Assembly (NCBI GenBank): GCA_021801025.1
Contig: JAJYYK010000010.1
Location: 26,818-90,817 of the forward strand
Length of the DNA: 64,000 nucleotides
Source of the DNA: Pseudomonadota bacterium
GTDB lineage: Bacteria > Pseudomonadota > Gammaproteobacteria > Burkholderiales > Sulfuriferulaceae
Direction: 5' to 3'
The notes beneath the pieces are model-generated. The model saw only the letters and a program-made list of their open reading frames with translations. It did no database searches and was not told the origin of the DNA. Position 1 is the stretch's first letter. Each line of letters starts with the position of its first letter. Below, piece by piece: positions 55,540 through 64,000 of this stretch. Position numbers and translations under genes: made by a program.

Positions 55540-56673
55540 TTGGCCATCACACCGCTTCCGCCCGGTTCTCTGGGTCTTTTACCGGTAGCGCTGATTCAGC
55601 CATTATCGCCGACGGCAACGCTTACCGATGCGCCATCGCCATCGGCGACTGCTCAATCAGGGCTGAGCCAACTTAGTTCAGGGCAGCGCATCATAGCGGA
55701 TGTTCAGGCACAATTAAGTGATGGCAGTTTTCTGGTCAAAATCGGCGACACAATCAGCCGGATGAATTTACCTGTTTCGACAACGGTGGGAGAAAAGCTT
55801 GCGCTCACCCTGATCGAGCAATCGCCACTTCCCACTTTCATCCTCAATGCAGACCCAGCGGCCAGCACAGCTGACAGCAGCATCGTGACATTGAGCAACA
55901 CAACCAGTCCACTCACTCAGGTTGAGTATCCAGCATCCTCCAATCCTCTGCTCAATACAAATCAGTCCGCCAGCACGACTGACAGCAGCATCATGGCATT
56001 GAGCAGCGCAGGCAAGTTAATTGCTTCTTTATTGCAACCAGATACACCCACGTCATTGCTGCCCCTTTTGGGCAAGACACCAATAGTTGCCCAAGCCAAC
56101 GTGCCAACGCCCCAACTGGCCCATGCACTGCAGCAGACGGTGACGTTGTCTGGCTTGTTTTACGAATCGCACTTAAACGAATGGGCCTCTGGACAACGAA
56201 CGATTGCCGAAATCAAACAGGAACCGCAAGCCTCGCAAACCAGTCAGATTGTGGGGGGTAGCGAAACGAACAGTCTTATCAATACGCAATTGACCTCCGC
56301 ACCCATCAACAATCCGGTGCTGGGACAACTGGTGCATCAGCAACTGCAAACACTGGAACAAAATCGTATTATCTGGCAGGGTGAACTGTGGCCCGGACAA
56401 GCGCTTCAATGGGAAATCAGGGAGGATGATGCCAACAAACACACTGCGGCACAAGCATCCCCATCGTGGCGCAGCACAGTGCGCTTTGAATTGCCTCAAC
56501 TGGGCGCGATTACTGCGCATTTGCACTTGATGGGCGAGCACGTATCGATGCAGGTTCATGCGGATACCCCTGCCGTGGTCCAGCGATTGCAGGCACAGGG
56601 ACCGGCACTGGATCATGCCCTGGCTGCCGCAGGCATTTCACTTTCTGCCTTGCAGGTCAAAACCAGTGAATAA
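55540..56673 (+). CDS. fliK: Flagellar hook-length control protein, FliK family
   Basis: This 377-residue protein has a Pro/Ser/Thr-rich N-terminal half with two similar segments (STADSSIVTLSN and STTDSSIMALSS) and a conserved C-terminal FliK-like domain (about 265-377, WPGQALQWEIREDD, FELPQLGAITAHLHLMG). The start is TTG. The C-terminal domain in FliK triggers FlhB to change export specificity. This gene lies far from the hook genes and beside a stand-alone FlhB C-domain gene, so it may be a second, divergent FliK-like protein. Confidence 0.82.
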   Translation: MAITPLPPGSLGLLPVALIQPLSPTATLTDAPSPSATAQSGLSQLSSGQRIIADVQAQLSDGSFLVKIGDTISRMNLPVSTTVGEKLALTLIEQSPLPTFILNADPAASTADSSIVTLSNTTSPLTQVEYPASSNPLLNTNQSASTTDSSIMALSSAGKLIASLLQPDTPTSLLPLLGKTPIVAQANVPTPQLAHALQQTVTLSGLFYESHLNEWASGQRTIAEIKQEPQASQTSQIVGGSETNSLINTQLTSAPINNPVLGQLVHQQLQTLEQNRIIWQGELWPGQALQWEIREDDANKHTAAQASPSWRSTVRFELPQLGAITAHLHLMGEHVSMQVHADTPAVVQRLQAQGPALDHALAAAGISLSALQVKTSE

Positions 56674-56959
56674 GCCACCCATACTGTCCGCTGTCGCCCT
56701 GGCTTATCAAACCGGCGACACCGCACCAAAAATTGTCGCAAAAGGCAAAGGGCTGATTGCCGAAGAAATCATCGCTCGCGCCAGAGAAAACGGGATTTTT
56801 GTTCATGAATCCAAAGAACTTGTCGCCCTGTTGTCACAAGTCGATCTGGATCAGGACATACCGCCTGCCTTGTATCGTGCCGTGGCAGAATTGCTGGCCT
56901 GGTTATATCAAATCGAAAATGGACAAAACCCTCCAGATGTTCATGCATCTGCGTTATAA
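56666..56959 (+). CDS. FlhB C-terminal-domain-like protein (FlhX type)
   Basis: This 97-residue protein resembles only the final part of the FlhB cytoplasmic domain after the cleavage site (ALAYQTGDTAPKIVAKGKGL, and ALYRAVAELLAWLYQIEN). It has no membrane segments and no NPTH site. The start GTG overlaps the fliK stop by 8 bases (GTGAATAA), so they are co-translated. Such small FlhB homologs are known in some bacteria and may replace or tune the switch domain of FlhB. Confidence 0.88.
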   Translation: MNKPPILSAVALAYQTGDTAPKIVAKGKGLIAEEIIARARENGIFVHESKELVALLSQVDLDQDIPPALYRAVAELLAWLYQIENGQNPPDVHASAL

Positions 56960-56988
56960 TTTACTCCTTATTTTGAATTTATTTGACC

Positions 56989-57738
56989 ATGCAACCCACT
57001 CAACCGGAATTTGGTACAGAAAATCAAGCGCTTTATCAAGTCCACTCGCGCCGTGAGATCATCAACCTGCTCCGTAACATTGGGGAGCGGCACCAACTGG
57101 TCAGCATGATTATTCATGGTGGGGAGGAAGTCGTGGTGACCTCTATCCTGGAGGTTGACGATAAAGACAACCGGGTCTTTTTGGACCGCGCCCAAAATAA
57201 CTCACTCAATCGGCGAATTTTAGAATCCGATAATGTAGAGTTTGAATCCAGTCTGGACCGGGTACGCATCTCTTTTTCCGCGTCAGCAGTCACCGAATGC
57301 CTTCAATCCGGGCAACCTGCGCTTTGTATTAAAATACCGTCAATATTAATCCGGTTGCAACGACGAGAGCATTTCCGCGTCAATATTCCAGCCGGTCCAG
57401 CCAGCCATTGTACGATTCCGCTGGCAGATGGAGCGTACCATGTTCCCATGGTCGATATCAGCGGCGGCGGCGTTGCCATACTGGACAATCAGAAAATTCT
57501 GGAAATAGAACCCGGATACGAATATCAGGACTGTCAAATTCAACTGCCTGAAATTGGTGTATTGCATGTAGGCTTGCAAGTCCGCAACTGGCAAGACCTG
57601 ACGTTGGCCCACGGCAAAACCAATCGGCGCCTGGGCTGCCAATTTAACAGCCTGTCACCGAGCATGCTCACTCTGGTACAACGCTACATCATGCAATTGG
57701 AACGTGAGCGCAATGCACGATTGACTGGCATGATTTAA
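56989..57738 (+). CDS. ycgR: YcgR-like flagellar brake protein with PilZ domain
   Basis: This 249-residue protein has an N-terminal YcgR domain (about 15-115) and a C-terminal PilZ domain that binds c-di-GMP through RREHFR and the later DISGGGVAI motif. In enteric bacteria YcgR binds the motor and slows it when c-di-GMP is high. The ATG at 56989 is used, and a TTG 6 bases earlier is the alternative. It links the diguanylate cyclases in this window to motor control. Confidence 0.93.
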   Translation: MQPTQPEFGTENQALYQVHSRREIINLLRNIGERHQLVSMIIHGGEEVVVTSILEVDDKDNRVFLDRAQNNSLNRRILESDNVEFESSLDRVRISFSASAVTECLQSGQPALCIKIPSILIRLQRREHFRVNIPAGPASHCTIPLADGAYHVPMVDISGGGVAILDNQKILEIEPGYEYQDCQIQLPEIGVLHVGLQVRNWQDLTLAHGKTNRRLGCQFNSLSPSMLTLVQRYIMQLERERNARLTGMI

Positions 57739-57853
57739 CCTGAATAATCCCCCGTTAATGGCTGGTTTAAAGCCCCGACCTTTCATCCGGTACAAGCGCT
57801 CAATCCCATTCATTCCCGAAGGATGAGTTTTTCAAAACATGACGAAATGCAGA

Positions 57854-58504
57854 CTAAAAACCCAAACTACTCAACAGATCATCCACCTGCCCCTGATCTG
57901 ACACAACATCCTCTTTGTTTTGCGGATTGATCTGCGGCCCATTTAATAATCCGGTATTGGTTTCCCGTTTTATTTCTAGCGGCGCATAATCCAGCAACAA
58001 TTGCAGCAACTGAACTTCCAGATTATGGGCCAGTTGAATGATCTTTCGAATGACTTGCCCGGTCAAATCCTGAAAGTCCTGCGCCATCATGATGTCCATT
58101 AATTGCCGTTTACTTGCATCGGAATCTGAGACGGTTTCACGCAAAAAACACATCGTGGCTTCCATTTTTTCGCGATAGGCCTGTTCGTTAAAAGGCGATT
58201 GGGAAAAGGATTCCCACGTATTGAGCAAACTACTTGCGCCAACCGTTATCCTTTCTTGCAACGGAATCGCCATGTCTGTTGCATTCAGAACGCGTTGTGC
58301 AGCTTTTTCCGTCATTTCAACGACATAATTTAAACGATCCGTCACATCGGGCATATCCTGTGCTGCATCTTGTATGGTTTTATCCAAGCCAAGTGCGGAT
58401 AAACTGTCATGCAAGGTTCTGGTAAGGTGTCCAACTCGTGAAAGCAATGCATCAGAAGACGCCATCCCATTATTTTGTAATCCCGCCACACTATTATCGT
58501 CCAT
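57854..58504 (-). CDS. cheZ: Chemotaxis protein CheZ (CheY-P phosphatase)
   Basis: This protein removes phosphate from CheY to end the turning signal. At 216 residues it has the long helical core with the catalytic motif AQDFQDLTGQVIRKI (the active Gln) and the C-terminal CheY-binding peptide VDDLLSSLGF. It is the last gene of the chemotaxis run, 9 bases after cheY. Confidence 0.96.
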   Translation of the reverse strand: MDDNSVAGLQNNGMASSDALLSRVGHLTRTLHDSLSALGLDKTIQDAAQDMPDVTDRLNYVVEMTEKAAQRVLNATDMAIPLQERITVGASSLLNTWESFSQSPFNEQAYREKMEATMCFLRETVSDSDASKRQLMDIMMAQDFQDLTGQVIRKIIQLAHNLEVQLLQLLLDYAPLEIKRETNTGLLNGPQINPQNKEDVVSDQGQVDDLLSSLGF

Positions 58505-58513
58505 AACCGGCCC

Positions 58514-58906
58514 TTATTTTTTCCCTAGTTTTTCAAAAATTTTCACTAACTTTTCATCCAGTGTCGCGGCTGTAAAAGGTTTTACAATATAGCCATTGGC
58601 GCCAGCCTGCGCTGCAGCAATAATATTTTCTTTTTTTGCCTCTGCGGTTACCATCAAGACAGGTAAACTGGCCAGTGCTGCATCAGCACGAATACTCTGC
58701 AACAAGGTTAAACCGTCCATATTAGGCATATTCCAGTCGGACACCACAAAATCAAAATGCTCACTTCGTAACTTTGCCAGCGCAATCACGCCATCCTCAG
58801 CCTCATCAGCATTTGAATAACCAAGTTCTTTCAATAAGTTGCGAACAATTCTTCGCATCGTCGAAAAATCATCAACCACTAAAAATTTCAAATTCTGATC
58901 GGCCAT
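58514..58906 (-). CDS. cheY: Chemotaxis response regulator CheY
   Basis: This single receiver domain of 130 residues, when phosphorylated, binds the flagellar switch. Key residues are the acidic pair in [11 protein letters not shown], phospho-Asp in [13 protein letters not shown], Thr in [10 protein letters not shown] and Lys in [12 protein letters not shown] good ribosome-binding site (AAGGAG) precedes it. cheZ follows. Confidence 0.98.
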   Translation of the reverse strand: MADQNLKFLVVDDFSTMRRIVRNLLKELGYSNADEAEDGVIALAKLRSEHFDFVVSDWNMPNMDGLTLLQSIRADAALASLPVLMVTAEAKKENIIAAAQAGANGYIVKPFTAATLDEKLVKIFEKLGKK

Positions 58907-58964
58907 CTATCGCTCCTTCATTACTTCTGTGTAACACAAACCTGGTTCAACATCAGAAGATCAT

Positions 58965-60029
58965 CTATACGCGTAAACTTCGATTTCCTTGCGCGGCCAA
59001 ATAATGCATGACTTTCCCTGGCAATTCTTTCACATCCCCGACTTCGTCTACAGCGCCTGACGCAATCGCTTCACGTGGCATACCGAATACCACGCAGGAG
59101 GCTTCGTCCTGAGCAAAATTATAGGCACCGGCCATTTTCATTTCCAGCATACCTTGCGCACCATCTTTCCCCATGCCGGTGAGTATCACGCCAATCGCAT
59201 TTTTACCTGCAAATTTCGCCGTTGAGCCAAACAGCACATCAACCGAAGGGCGATGCCGGTTGACTGGATCACTTTGATCCAGTTTCGTCATGTAGTTCGC
59301 GCCACTGCGCGCTAACAGCAAATGCGAATGACCCGGCGCAATGAATGCATGCCCAGGAAGCACCCGCTCATTACCTTCCGCCTCTTTGACTTCAATTTTA
59401 CACAGGCTATTCAGCCGATTGGCGAAAGATTTGGTAAACCCTTCAGGCATATGCTGGGTAATCAAAATGCCGGGGCAATCTGACGGCATGCGAATTAAAA
59501 ACTCTTTAATTGCCTCAGTGCCCCCGGTTGAAGCACCAATCACAATTAACTTTTCACTGCTCAACAAAGGGTTAGCCATAACCGGCAAGGTGTCTACTGC
59601 AGCATTGGTTTGAGGCTGATGTCGCGTGATCTGCGCCTTTGCTGCAATGCGAATTTTGTCACTGATCAGCTGGGCATACTCCATCATTCCATTTTTGATC
59701 GAGATTTTAGGTTTGGTCACGAAATCTACAGCACCAAGCTCCAGGGCCCGCAAAGTGATTTCTGAACCGCGTTCGGTCAAAGAAGAAACCATCACCACCG
59801 GCATAGGACGTAAACGCATCAGCCGTTCAAGAAAATCCAGACCGTCCATCTTGGGCATTTCCACATCCAGAGTCAGCACATCCGGGTTGGTCGCTTTAAT
59901 CATTTCTCTTGCGACAATGGGGTCCGGTGCAACACCCACCACCATCATATCCGGCTGATCAGAAATGATTTCGCTCATGATGCTGCGGATCAAGGCAGAA
60001 TCATCGATAACCAGAACTTTTATTTTCAT
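58965..60029 (-). CDS. cheB: Chemotaxis methylesterase CheB
   Basis: This protein removes methyl groups from chemoreceptors and deamidates them when phosphorylated. At 354 residues it has a receiver domain ([31 protein letters not shown]) and a catalytic domain with Ser in [11 protein letters not shown], His in [10 protein letters not shown] and Asp in [11 protein letters not shown]. cheD lies 145 bases upstream. Confidence 0.98.
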   Translation of the reverse strand: MKIKVLVIDDSALIRSIMSEIISDQPDMMVVGVAPDPIVAREMIKATNPDVLTLDVEMPKMDGLDFLERLMRLRPMPVVMVSSLTERGSEITLRALELGAVDFVTKPKISIKNGMMEYAQLISDKIRIAAKAQITRHQPQTNAAVDTLPVMANPLLSSEKLIVIGASTGGTEAIKEFLIRMPSDCPGILITQHMPEGFTKSFANRLNSLCKIEVKEAEGNERVLPGHAFIAPGHSHLLLARSGANYMTKLDQSDPVNRHRPSVDVLFGSTAKFAGKNAIGVILTGMGKDGAQGMLEMKMAGAYNFAQDEASCVVFGMPREAIASGAVDEVGDVKELPGKVMHYLAAQGNRSLRV

Positions 60030-60174
60030 GTTTCCTTTCCGTTAATGACCAAGGGCCCTAACCTGTATTGTGTAAAAACCTGTTCATGGCAATGAAGTCC
60101 GCAAATGATACGGATATTATTAACCCTGTTCTTTCAAGAATCATGTACGACCACATGAAGAATTGATATCAAAA

Positions 60175-60792
60175 CTACACCGCGCTTGTTTTCAGCCGAC
60201 TTGCGTATTCAATTTCACGCACCACCAAGGTGTCGTTACGTAATTCCTTGATTTTGCGAACCAAAACCTTACCTGTCCTGGGGAAGAAATACACTTTCCG
60301 TGGATAAATGTCATTCAAATCTTCGGCAATAATAGGCATATGCTGGGTACGCAAATAATGCCTTACAAATTTCGCGTTGCGTTCCCCCACATTCATTTGA
60401 CTAAAGCCCTTTAATACATTGCCGCCACCGAACACCTTGGCTTCCAGGTTTTGTCGCTTGGCGCCTGCTTTTAATAAATCATCAATGAGCGTTTCCATCG
60501 CATAGGTGCCATAACGCATGGAGGGTGATACGGGATTATTGACATCACTCATCCCCACATCCGGCAGCATAAAATGATTCATGCCGCCAATGCCGGTGAC
60601 TTTGTCCCGAATACAGGCAGACACACAAGAACCCAATACGGTCACTATGAGCATATTTTTATCCGTATAATAATACTCACCGGGCAATAACTTGGCCGCA
60701 TCACATTGGAATATCGGATCAAAGTAGATATTGGTTGCAAAATGCTCTTCTACCTTTCCCCAGCCCATTGGCGTTTCCCTCATTGTTATCAT
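60175..60792 (-). CDS. cheD: Chemoreceptor glutamine deamidase CheD
   Basis: This protein deamidates receptor glutamines and sets their sensitivity. At 205 residues it carries the catalytic Cys in VLGSCVSACIRD, a His in GGMNHFMLPD and the conserved AKVFGGGNVL. It lies between cheR and cheB. The 160-base gap to cheR is not usual for this operon but holds no gene. Confidence 0.97.
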   Translation of the reverse strand: MITMRETPMGWGKVEEHFATNIYFDPIFQCDAAKLLPGEYYYTDKNMLIVTVLGSCVSACIRDKVTGIGGMNHFMLPDVGMSDVNNPVSPSMRYGTYAMETLIDDLLKAGAKRQNLEAKVFGGGNVLKGFSQMNVGERNAKFVRHYLRTQHMPIIAEDLNDIYPRKVYFFPRTGKVLVRKIKELRNDTLVVREIEYASRLKTSAV

Positions 60793-60953
60793 TAAGCTTG
60801 GGAAGTATTTAACCCAAATGACTCATTGTAAGGCTCTTCGAGCCTGCGTGAGTGCCGGCGGTCACAAGCAACCATTTTCCAGCCTGTTCGGCGCTCATGG
60901 CTCGCTACAGGCTGTTCTCAATCCAAAAAACCGTCTCGCAACTTGCCTCGACA

Positions 60954-61865
60954 TCATCTCGCATCTAATGGATTATTTGGATTTAACTTGTATATGGTCT
61001 TACCTTGTAAAATAAACTTGTTCGTGATATTTGTGAAATTTTCAGAATGCCCTGCGAATAACAATCCATCTGTTTTTAGCCGTGGTGCAAACCGGTCAAG
61101 AATTTTGGTTTGTGCCGCCTTATCAAAATAAATCATTACATTACGACAGAAAATCACATCAAATTTTTCGGTAATCGGCCACTGGTTTTCAAGCAAATTA
61201 AGCTGCTCAAAGGTGATCATATCCCGCAACGCTTTTTTTATCCGTACCGAACCCTGATTTTTTCCTTTACCCTTCAAAAAAAATTGCTTGACTCTGTGCG
61301 TGGTCATCTTCTCCAGCCTGTCCATCGCGTAAATGCCCTGGGCGGCGGTTTCCAATACATTGGTGTCAATATCGGTGGCAATGATTTTGACCGGTGGTGA
61401 CAAACTTGAAAACGCTTCACAAGCCGTCATAGCAATGGAATAGGGTTCCTCACCGGTAGAGCTGGCTGAACACCAAATATGAATCGGTGTATCTCTGGAT
61501 TTCAAAAAATCCGCCAACACGGGAAAATGATGGGGTTCACGGAAAAATGAGGTTAAATTTGTTGTCAGCGCATTGATGAATGCGGACCACTCGATGCTAT
61601 TCGGATTTCGCTCCAAATCATCCAGATAGGCCGAGAAAGAAGGCACCCCGACAGCCCGCAAACGCCTGGAAAGCCGGCCATAGACCATGTCTTGCTTATG
61701 CTCGGACAATGCAATGCCAGCACACTGATGAATCAGCACACGAATACGCGTAAAGTCGCGTTCCGTAAAAACAAACTCCTTGCTTGTCACGGCTACACTA
61801 TCGACTGCAGCCATGTTTGTCTGACTTCCATGCACCGCCAAGACCCGCGACACCTGAAAACCCAT
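60954..61865 (-). CDS. cheR: Chemotaxis methyltransferase CheR
   Basis: This protein adds methyl groups to chemoreceptor glutamates using SAM. At 303 residues it has the N-terminal helical domain and the catalytic domain (WCSASSTGEEPYSIAM, ATDIDTNVLETA, CRNVMIYFD, FAGHSENF). The start ATG shares one base with the stop codon of the receptor gene before it (TAATG), so the two are coupled. A later ATG (61814) is possible. Confidence 0.96.
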   Translation of the reverse strand: MGFQVSRVLAVHGSQTNMAAVDSVAVTSKEFVFTERDFTRIRVLIHQCAGIALSEHKQDMVYGRLSRRLRAVGVPSFSAYLDDLERNPNSIEWSAFINALTTNLTSFFREPHHFPVLADFLKSRDTPIHIWCSASSTGEEPYSIAMTACEAFSSLSPPVKIIATDIDTNVLETAAQGIYAMDRLEKMTTHRVKQFFLKGKGKNQGSVRIKKALRDMITFEQLNLLENQWPITEKFDVIFCRNVMIYFDKAAQTKILDRFAPRLKTDGLLFAGHSENFTNITNKFILQGKTIYKLNPNNPLDAR

Positions 61866-63571
61866 TAAAATTCATTCCATTCTTCCCCAACCGCCTCAAT
61901 ATCGGTCGCCTTTCTTGGCATGGACCGAACGGGTTTCACCTCATCGGTGGCAAAAGTCTCCATATGCGCGTGAGAACCGCTGCCGCGATGCGCTTGCACC
62001 AACTTAAATACGCTGACGGCCTGTTCTAACGCCATAGCCTGATCCTGCATGCTTTGTGCGGCTGCAGCAGCCTGCTCGACCAGCGCTGCATTTTGCTGCG
62101 TCATCTCATCCATTTCCGAAACAGAATGGTTAATATTGCCGATGCCCACACTTTGCTGACTGGAAGCGGTATAAATCGAATCCAGTAAATCCGAAAACAA
62201 ACCGACGACTGTCAGAATCTCTTCCATGTTATCGCCAGCCGCTTCCACCAGATTAGAACCAGCTTTCACATTGGCGACGGAGTGATTAATCAGCGTCTTG
62301 ATTTCTTTTGCTGCGGCAGAGCTGCGTTGCGCCAGACTTCTTACTTCACCGGCAACAACAGCGAATCCGCGCCCTTGCTCACCAGCCCGTGCGGCCTCAA
62401 CGGCGGCATTCAGTGCCAGGATATTGGTTTGAAAAGCGATGCCCTCAATTACACTGATAATATCAACAATTTTCTTCGAGCTGGTACTGATTTCGGCCAT
62501 GGTATTCACGACTTCTGTCATGGTCTGACCGCCCGCTTCTGCCATATCACGGGTCGTGGCCGCCACTTTCTGTGCATGGTGTGCACTTTCAGTATTTTGC
62601 TGCACTGTTGCGGTCATCTCTGCCGTCGCAGAGGCCGTCATGGATAATGAATTTGCCTGTAATTCGGTACGATTGGACAAATCCATATTGCCCGTAGCAA
62701 TTTCTTCTGAAGCAAGCGTTATCGCATGCGTACCCGTACGAACCTGTGTAACGATACTGAGCAGGCTGTCATTCATCTCCTTCATGGCATGCATCAGCGC
62801 ACCGGCCTCATCACGCGAATTGATGACAATTTCCTGGCTCAAATCACCGGAGGCGATCCGTTTGGCGACCTCCACAGCCTGTGCCAGAGGCTGGGTAATG
62901 GCAATAATCAATCGCCAGCCCATCAACCCGGCAACAATTACCCCAACCGTCGTTAACAGCATTGCCCACAAACGCAACTGGTGATAACGCGATTGGGCCA
63001 AGTCGTAAGCGTCATTGGCCGACGCCAGTTGCAACTTCATTAATGTGTCAAGCTGCTCGTCGACTGCCGACCCACGTTCACGCAGAGGTCCTCTCAAAAT
63101 ATCTGCTGCCTGTTGGGTATTGTGCGCACGCAAAGCCGCCAGCATCGGCTCGATGGCATCTGTTTGCTGCTGTTTGCGCGCAGACACGATGCCATCCAGC
63201 GCAGCGCGTTCTTCCGGTTGCCATGACATGGCTGTCAAAGCATCCTGTAATTGGCCATTCTGTTTTCGATATTGATTGATCTCGTCAATCCATGCATCCA
63301 TTTTGGCCGCATCATCTGGAGATGAGGAAATTTGTCCCGTCACGGCTTCCGCAAGCAATGATTGAGTATGGTTCATTGAACCCACCAATTCACCTAACTT
63401 GTCCACTTTCACCAAACTGTCGTTGTAGAGGTATTGCACCGTGTGATTAGACAACTCAAGCATGGAAATGCCTAGCACGCCTCCGATCACCATCGAAAAA
63501 CCAAGATAGACTGTCACGAATATCAATTTTGCTTTGATGCTCAGATTTTTAATCATCATGCTATCCCTCAA
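61865..63571 (-). CDS. Methyl-accepting chemotaxis protein
   Basis: This 568-residue membrane chemoreceptor has membrane segments at about 11-33 and 199-222 around a four-helix periplasmic sensor. A HAMP domain (about 225-275) follows, then the signalling domain with the hairpin tip FQTNILALNAAVEAARAG. The C-terminus EEWNEF resembles the NWETF pentapeptide that tethers CheR and CheB, so it may be a major receptor. The ligand is unknown. cheR follows directly. Confidence 0.97.
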   Translation of the reverse strand: MRDSMMIKNLSIKAKLIFVTVYLGFSMVIGGVLGISMLELSNHTVQYLYNDSLVKVDKLGELVGSMNHTQSLLAEAVTGQISSSPDDAAKMDAWIDEINQYRKQNGQLQDALTAMSWQPEERAALDGIVSARKQQQTDAIEPMLAALRAHNTQQAADILRGPLRERGSAVDEQLDTLMKLQLASANDAYDLAQSRYHQLRLWAMLLTTVGVIVAGLMGWRLIIAITQPLAQAVEVAKRIASGDLSQEIVINSRDEAGALMHAMKEMNDSLLSIVTQVRTGTHAITLASEEIATGNMDLSNRTELQANSLSMTASATAEMTATVQQNTESAHHAQKVAATTRDMAEAGGQTMTEVVNTMAEISTSSKKIVDIISVIEGIAFQTNILALNAAVEAARAGEQGRGFAVVAGEVRSLAQRSSAAAKEIKTLINHSVANVKAGSNLVEAAGDNMEEILTVVGLFSDLLDSIYTASSQQSVGIGNINHSVSEMDEMTQQNAALVEQAAAAAQSMQDQAMALEQAVSVFKLVQAHRGSGSHAHMETFATDEVKPVRSMPRKATDIEAVGEEWNEF

Positions 63572-63604
63572 TTTACTATTAATTGTTTCGATTTATTTTT
63601 CTGG

Positions 63605-63640
63605 TAATAAGGTCACCGACCTTCAGGCTGGTGGGTATTG
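63605..63640 (+). repeat. Degenerate left half of the interspersed repeat
   Basis: The stretch TAATAAGGTCACCGACCTTC and following bases (GGCTGGTGGGTATT) resemble the left half of the repeat at 24349 with several changes. The right arm and the 3' end are missing. It lies in the 199-base gap between two receptor genes. Confidence 0.55.
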
Positions 63641-63770
63641 CGTGGGTATTCAATATTGTTTTCCCTGATTTCCGTCATCTTGTCCGAAGCCCAAGTCAAA
63701 CTTAAAACCTTTCCCAATCTTGTGCTTGCTACAACTCCCTGCTTTATTTTTGGCAAGGGCCATTACAGAC

Positions 63771-64000
63771 TTAATTGCTCTGGATCTGGGCATTTTGTGG
63801 CATCATATTACGTGTTTTTCTCAATTGCGGCGGCGTCCGGGCTGGTTGCTCCCCACCCAACAACTTGAATGTATAAACCAGTTCTTCAAGGTGTCCGGCC
63901 TGATCCTGCATCGATTTGGCCGCCGCTGCCGCCTGTTCAACCAGCGCCGCATTTTGCTGGGTGGTTTCATCCATTTGACTGATCGCACGATTAACCTGCT
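63771..64000 (-). CDS. Methyl-accepting chemotaxis protein, C-terminal part (cut by window edge)
   Basis: The last 76 codons of a second chemoreceptor are visible. The frame reads through the right edge (QVNRAISQMDETTQQNAALVEQAAAAAKS, key pattern only: MDETTQQNAALVEQAAAA), which is the end of the signalling domain. A short variable tail follows, without the NWETF-like pentapeptide seen in the other receptor. The start lies outside the window. Confidence 0.9.
   Translation of the reverse strand, partial: QVNRAISQMDETTQQNAALVEQAAAAAKSMQDQAGHLEELVYTFKLLGGEQPARTPPQLRKTRNMMPQNAQIQSN

Overview
The window reads as chromosome of a motile, Gram-negative betaproteobacterium, probably in or near the Nitrosomonadales (Gallionellaceae-like). 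This placement is an inference. It rests on a FlhD/FlhC master regulator together with FlhF/FlhG, beta-type FlaG, FliD and CheD/CheB/CheR arrangements, a hemC-hemD-hemX-hemY order, a CbbY-type phosphatase, a DksA, and RND efflux genes with TolC. No mobile genetic element, CRISPR array, rRNA or tRNA gene was found.

Positions 1-30534 are mixed housekeeping genes. An RND efflux operon (permease cut by the left edge, lipoprotein adaptor, TolC-like channel) is followed by a DEAD-box RNA helicase, a flavin reductase/CbbY pair, dksA, a small unknown gene, the rpsO-pnp pair, xseA, purT, a sugar kinase, smc, a PAS-GGDEF-EAL c-di-GMP enzyme and the heme genes hemC-hemD-hemX-hemY (hemY short). Next comes an unusual group: two TPR proteins ending in the same ATP-grasp-like domain, flanking a Ser/Gln/Asn-rich protein of 211 residues.

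Positions 30850-63571 hold one of the main motility regions: flhB-flhA-flhF-flhG-fliA-motC-motD, then flhD-flhC, a membrane methyltransferase, motA-motB, a SEC-C/TPR/glycosyltransferase gene facing a methyltransferase gene, a PAS histidine kinase with a NarL-type regulator, a diguanylate cyclase, fliC-flaG-fliD-fliS-fliT-fliK-flhX-ycgR, and on the other strand mcp-cheR-cheD-cheB-cheY-cheZ with a second chemoreceptor cut by the right edge. Two stator sets (MotAB and MotCD), two c-di-GMP enzymes and a PilZ brake protein show that speed and attachment are tightly linked here. Good sigma-28 promoter matches lie before fliC, before the diguanylate cyclase, probably before motA, and, unexpectedly, inside a gene-free 838-base stretch upstream of flhD.

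The points most worth a second look are: (1) the TPR/ATP-grasp pair around a low-complexity protein; (2) a sigma-28 promoter and hairpin in the empty region upstream of flhDC, which could make a small RNA; (3) an FlhG that keeps the FlhF-activating N-terminal motif but has lost its ATP-binding P-loop; (4) a family of about 110-base palindromic repeats (three clear copies and one or two fragments), one of which sits inside the heme operon beside a truncated hemY; and (5) DnaA boxes clustered upstream of xseA, two of them perfect.
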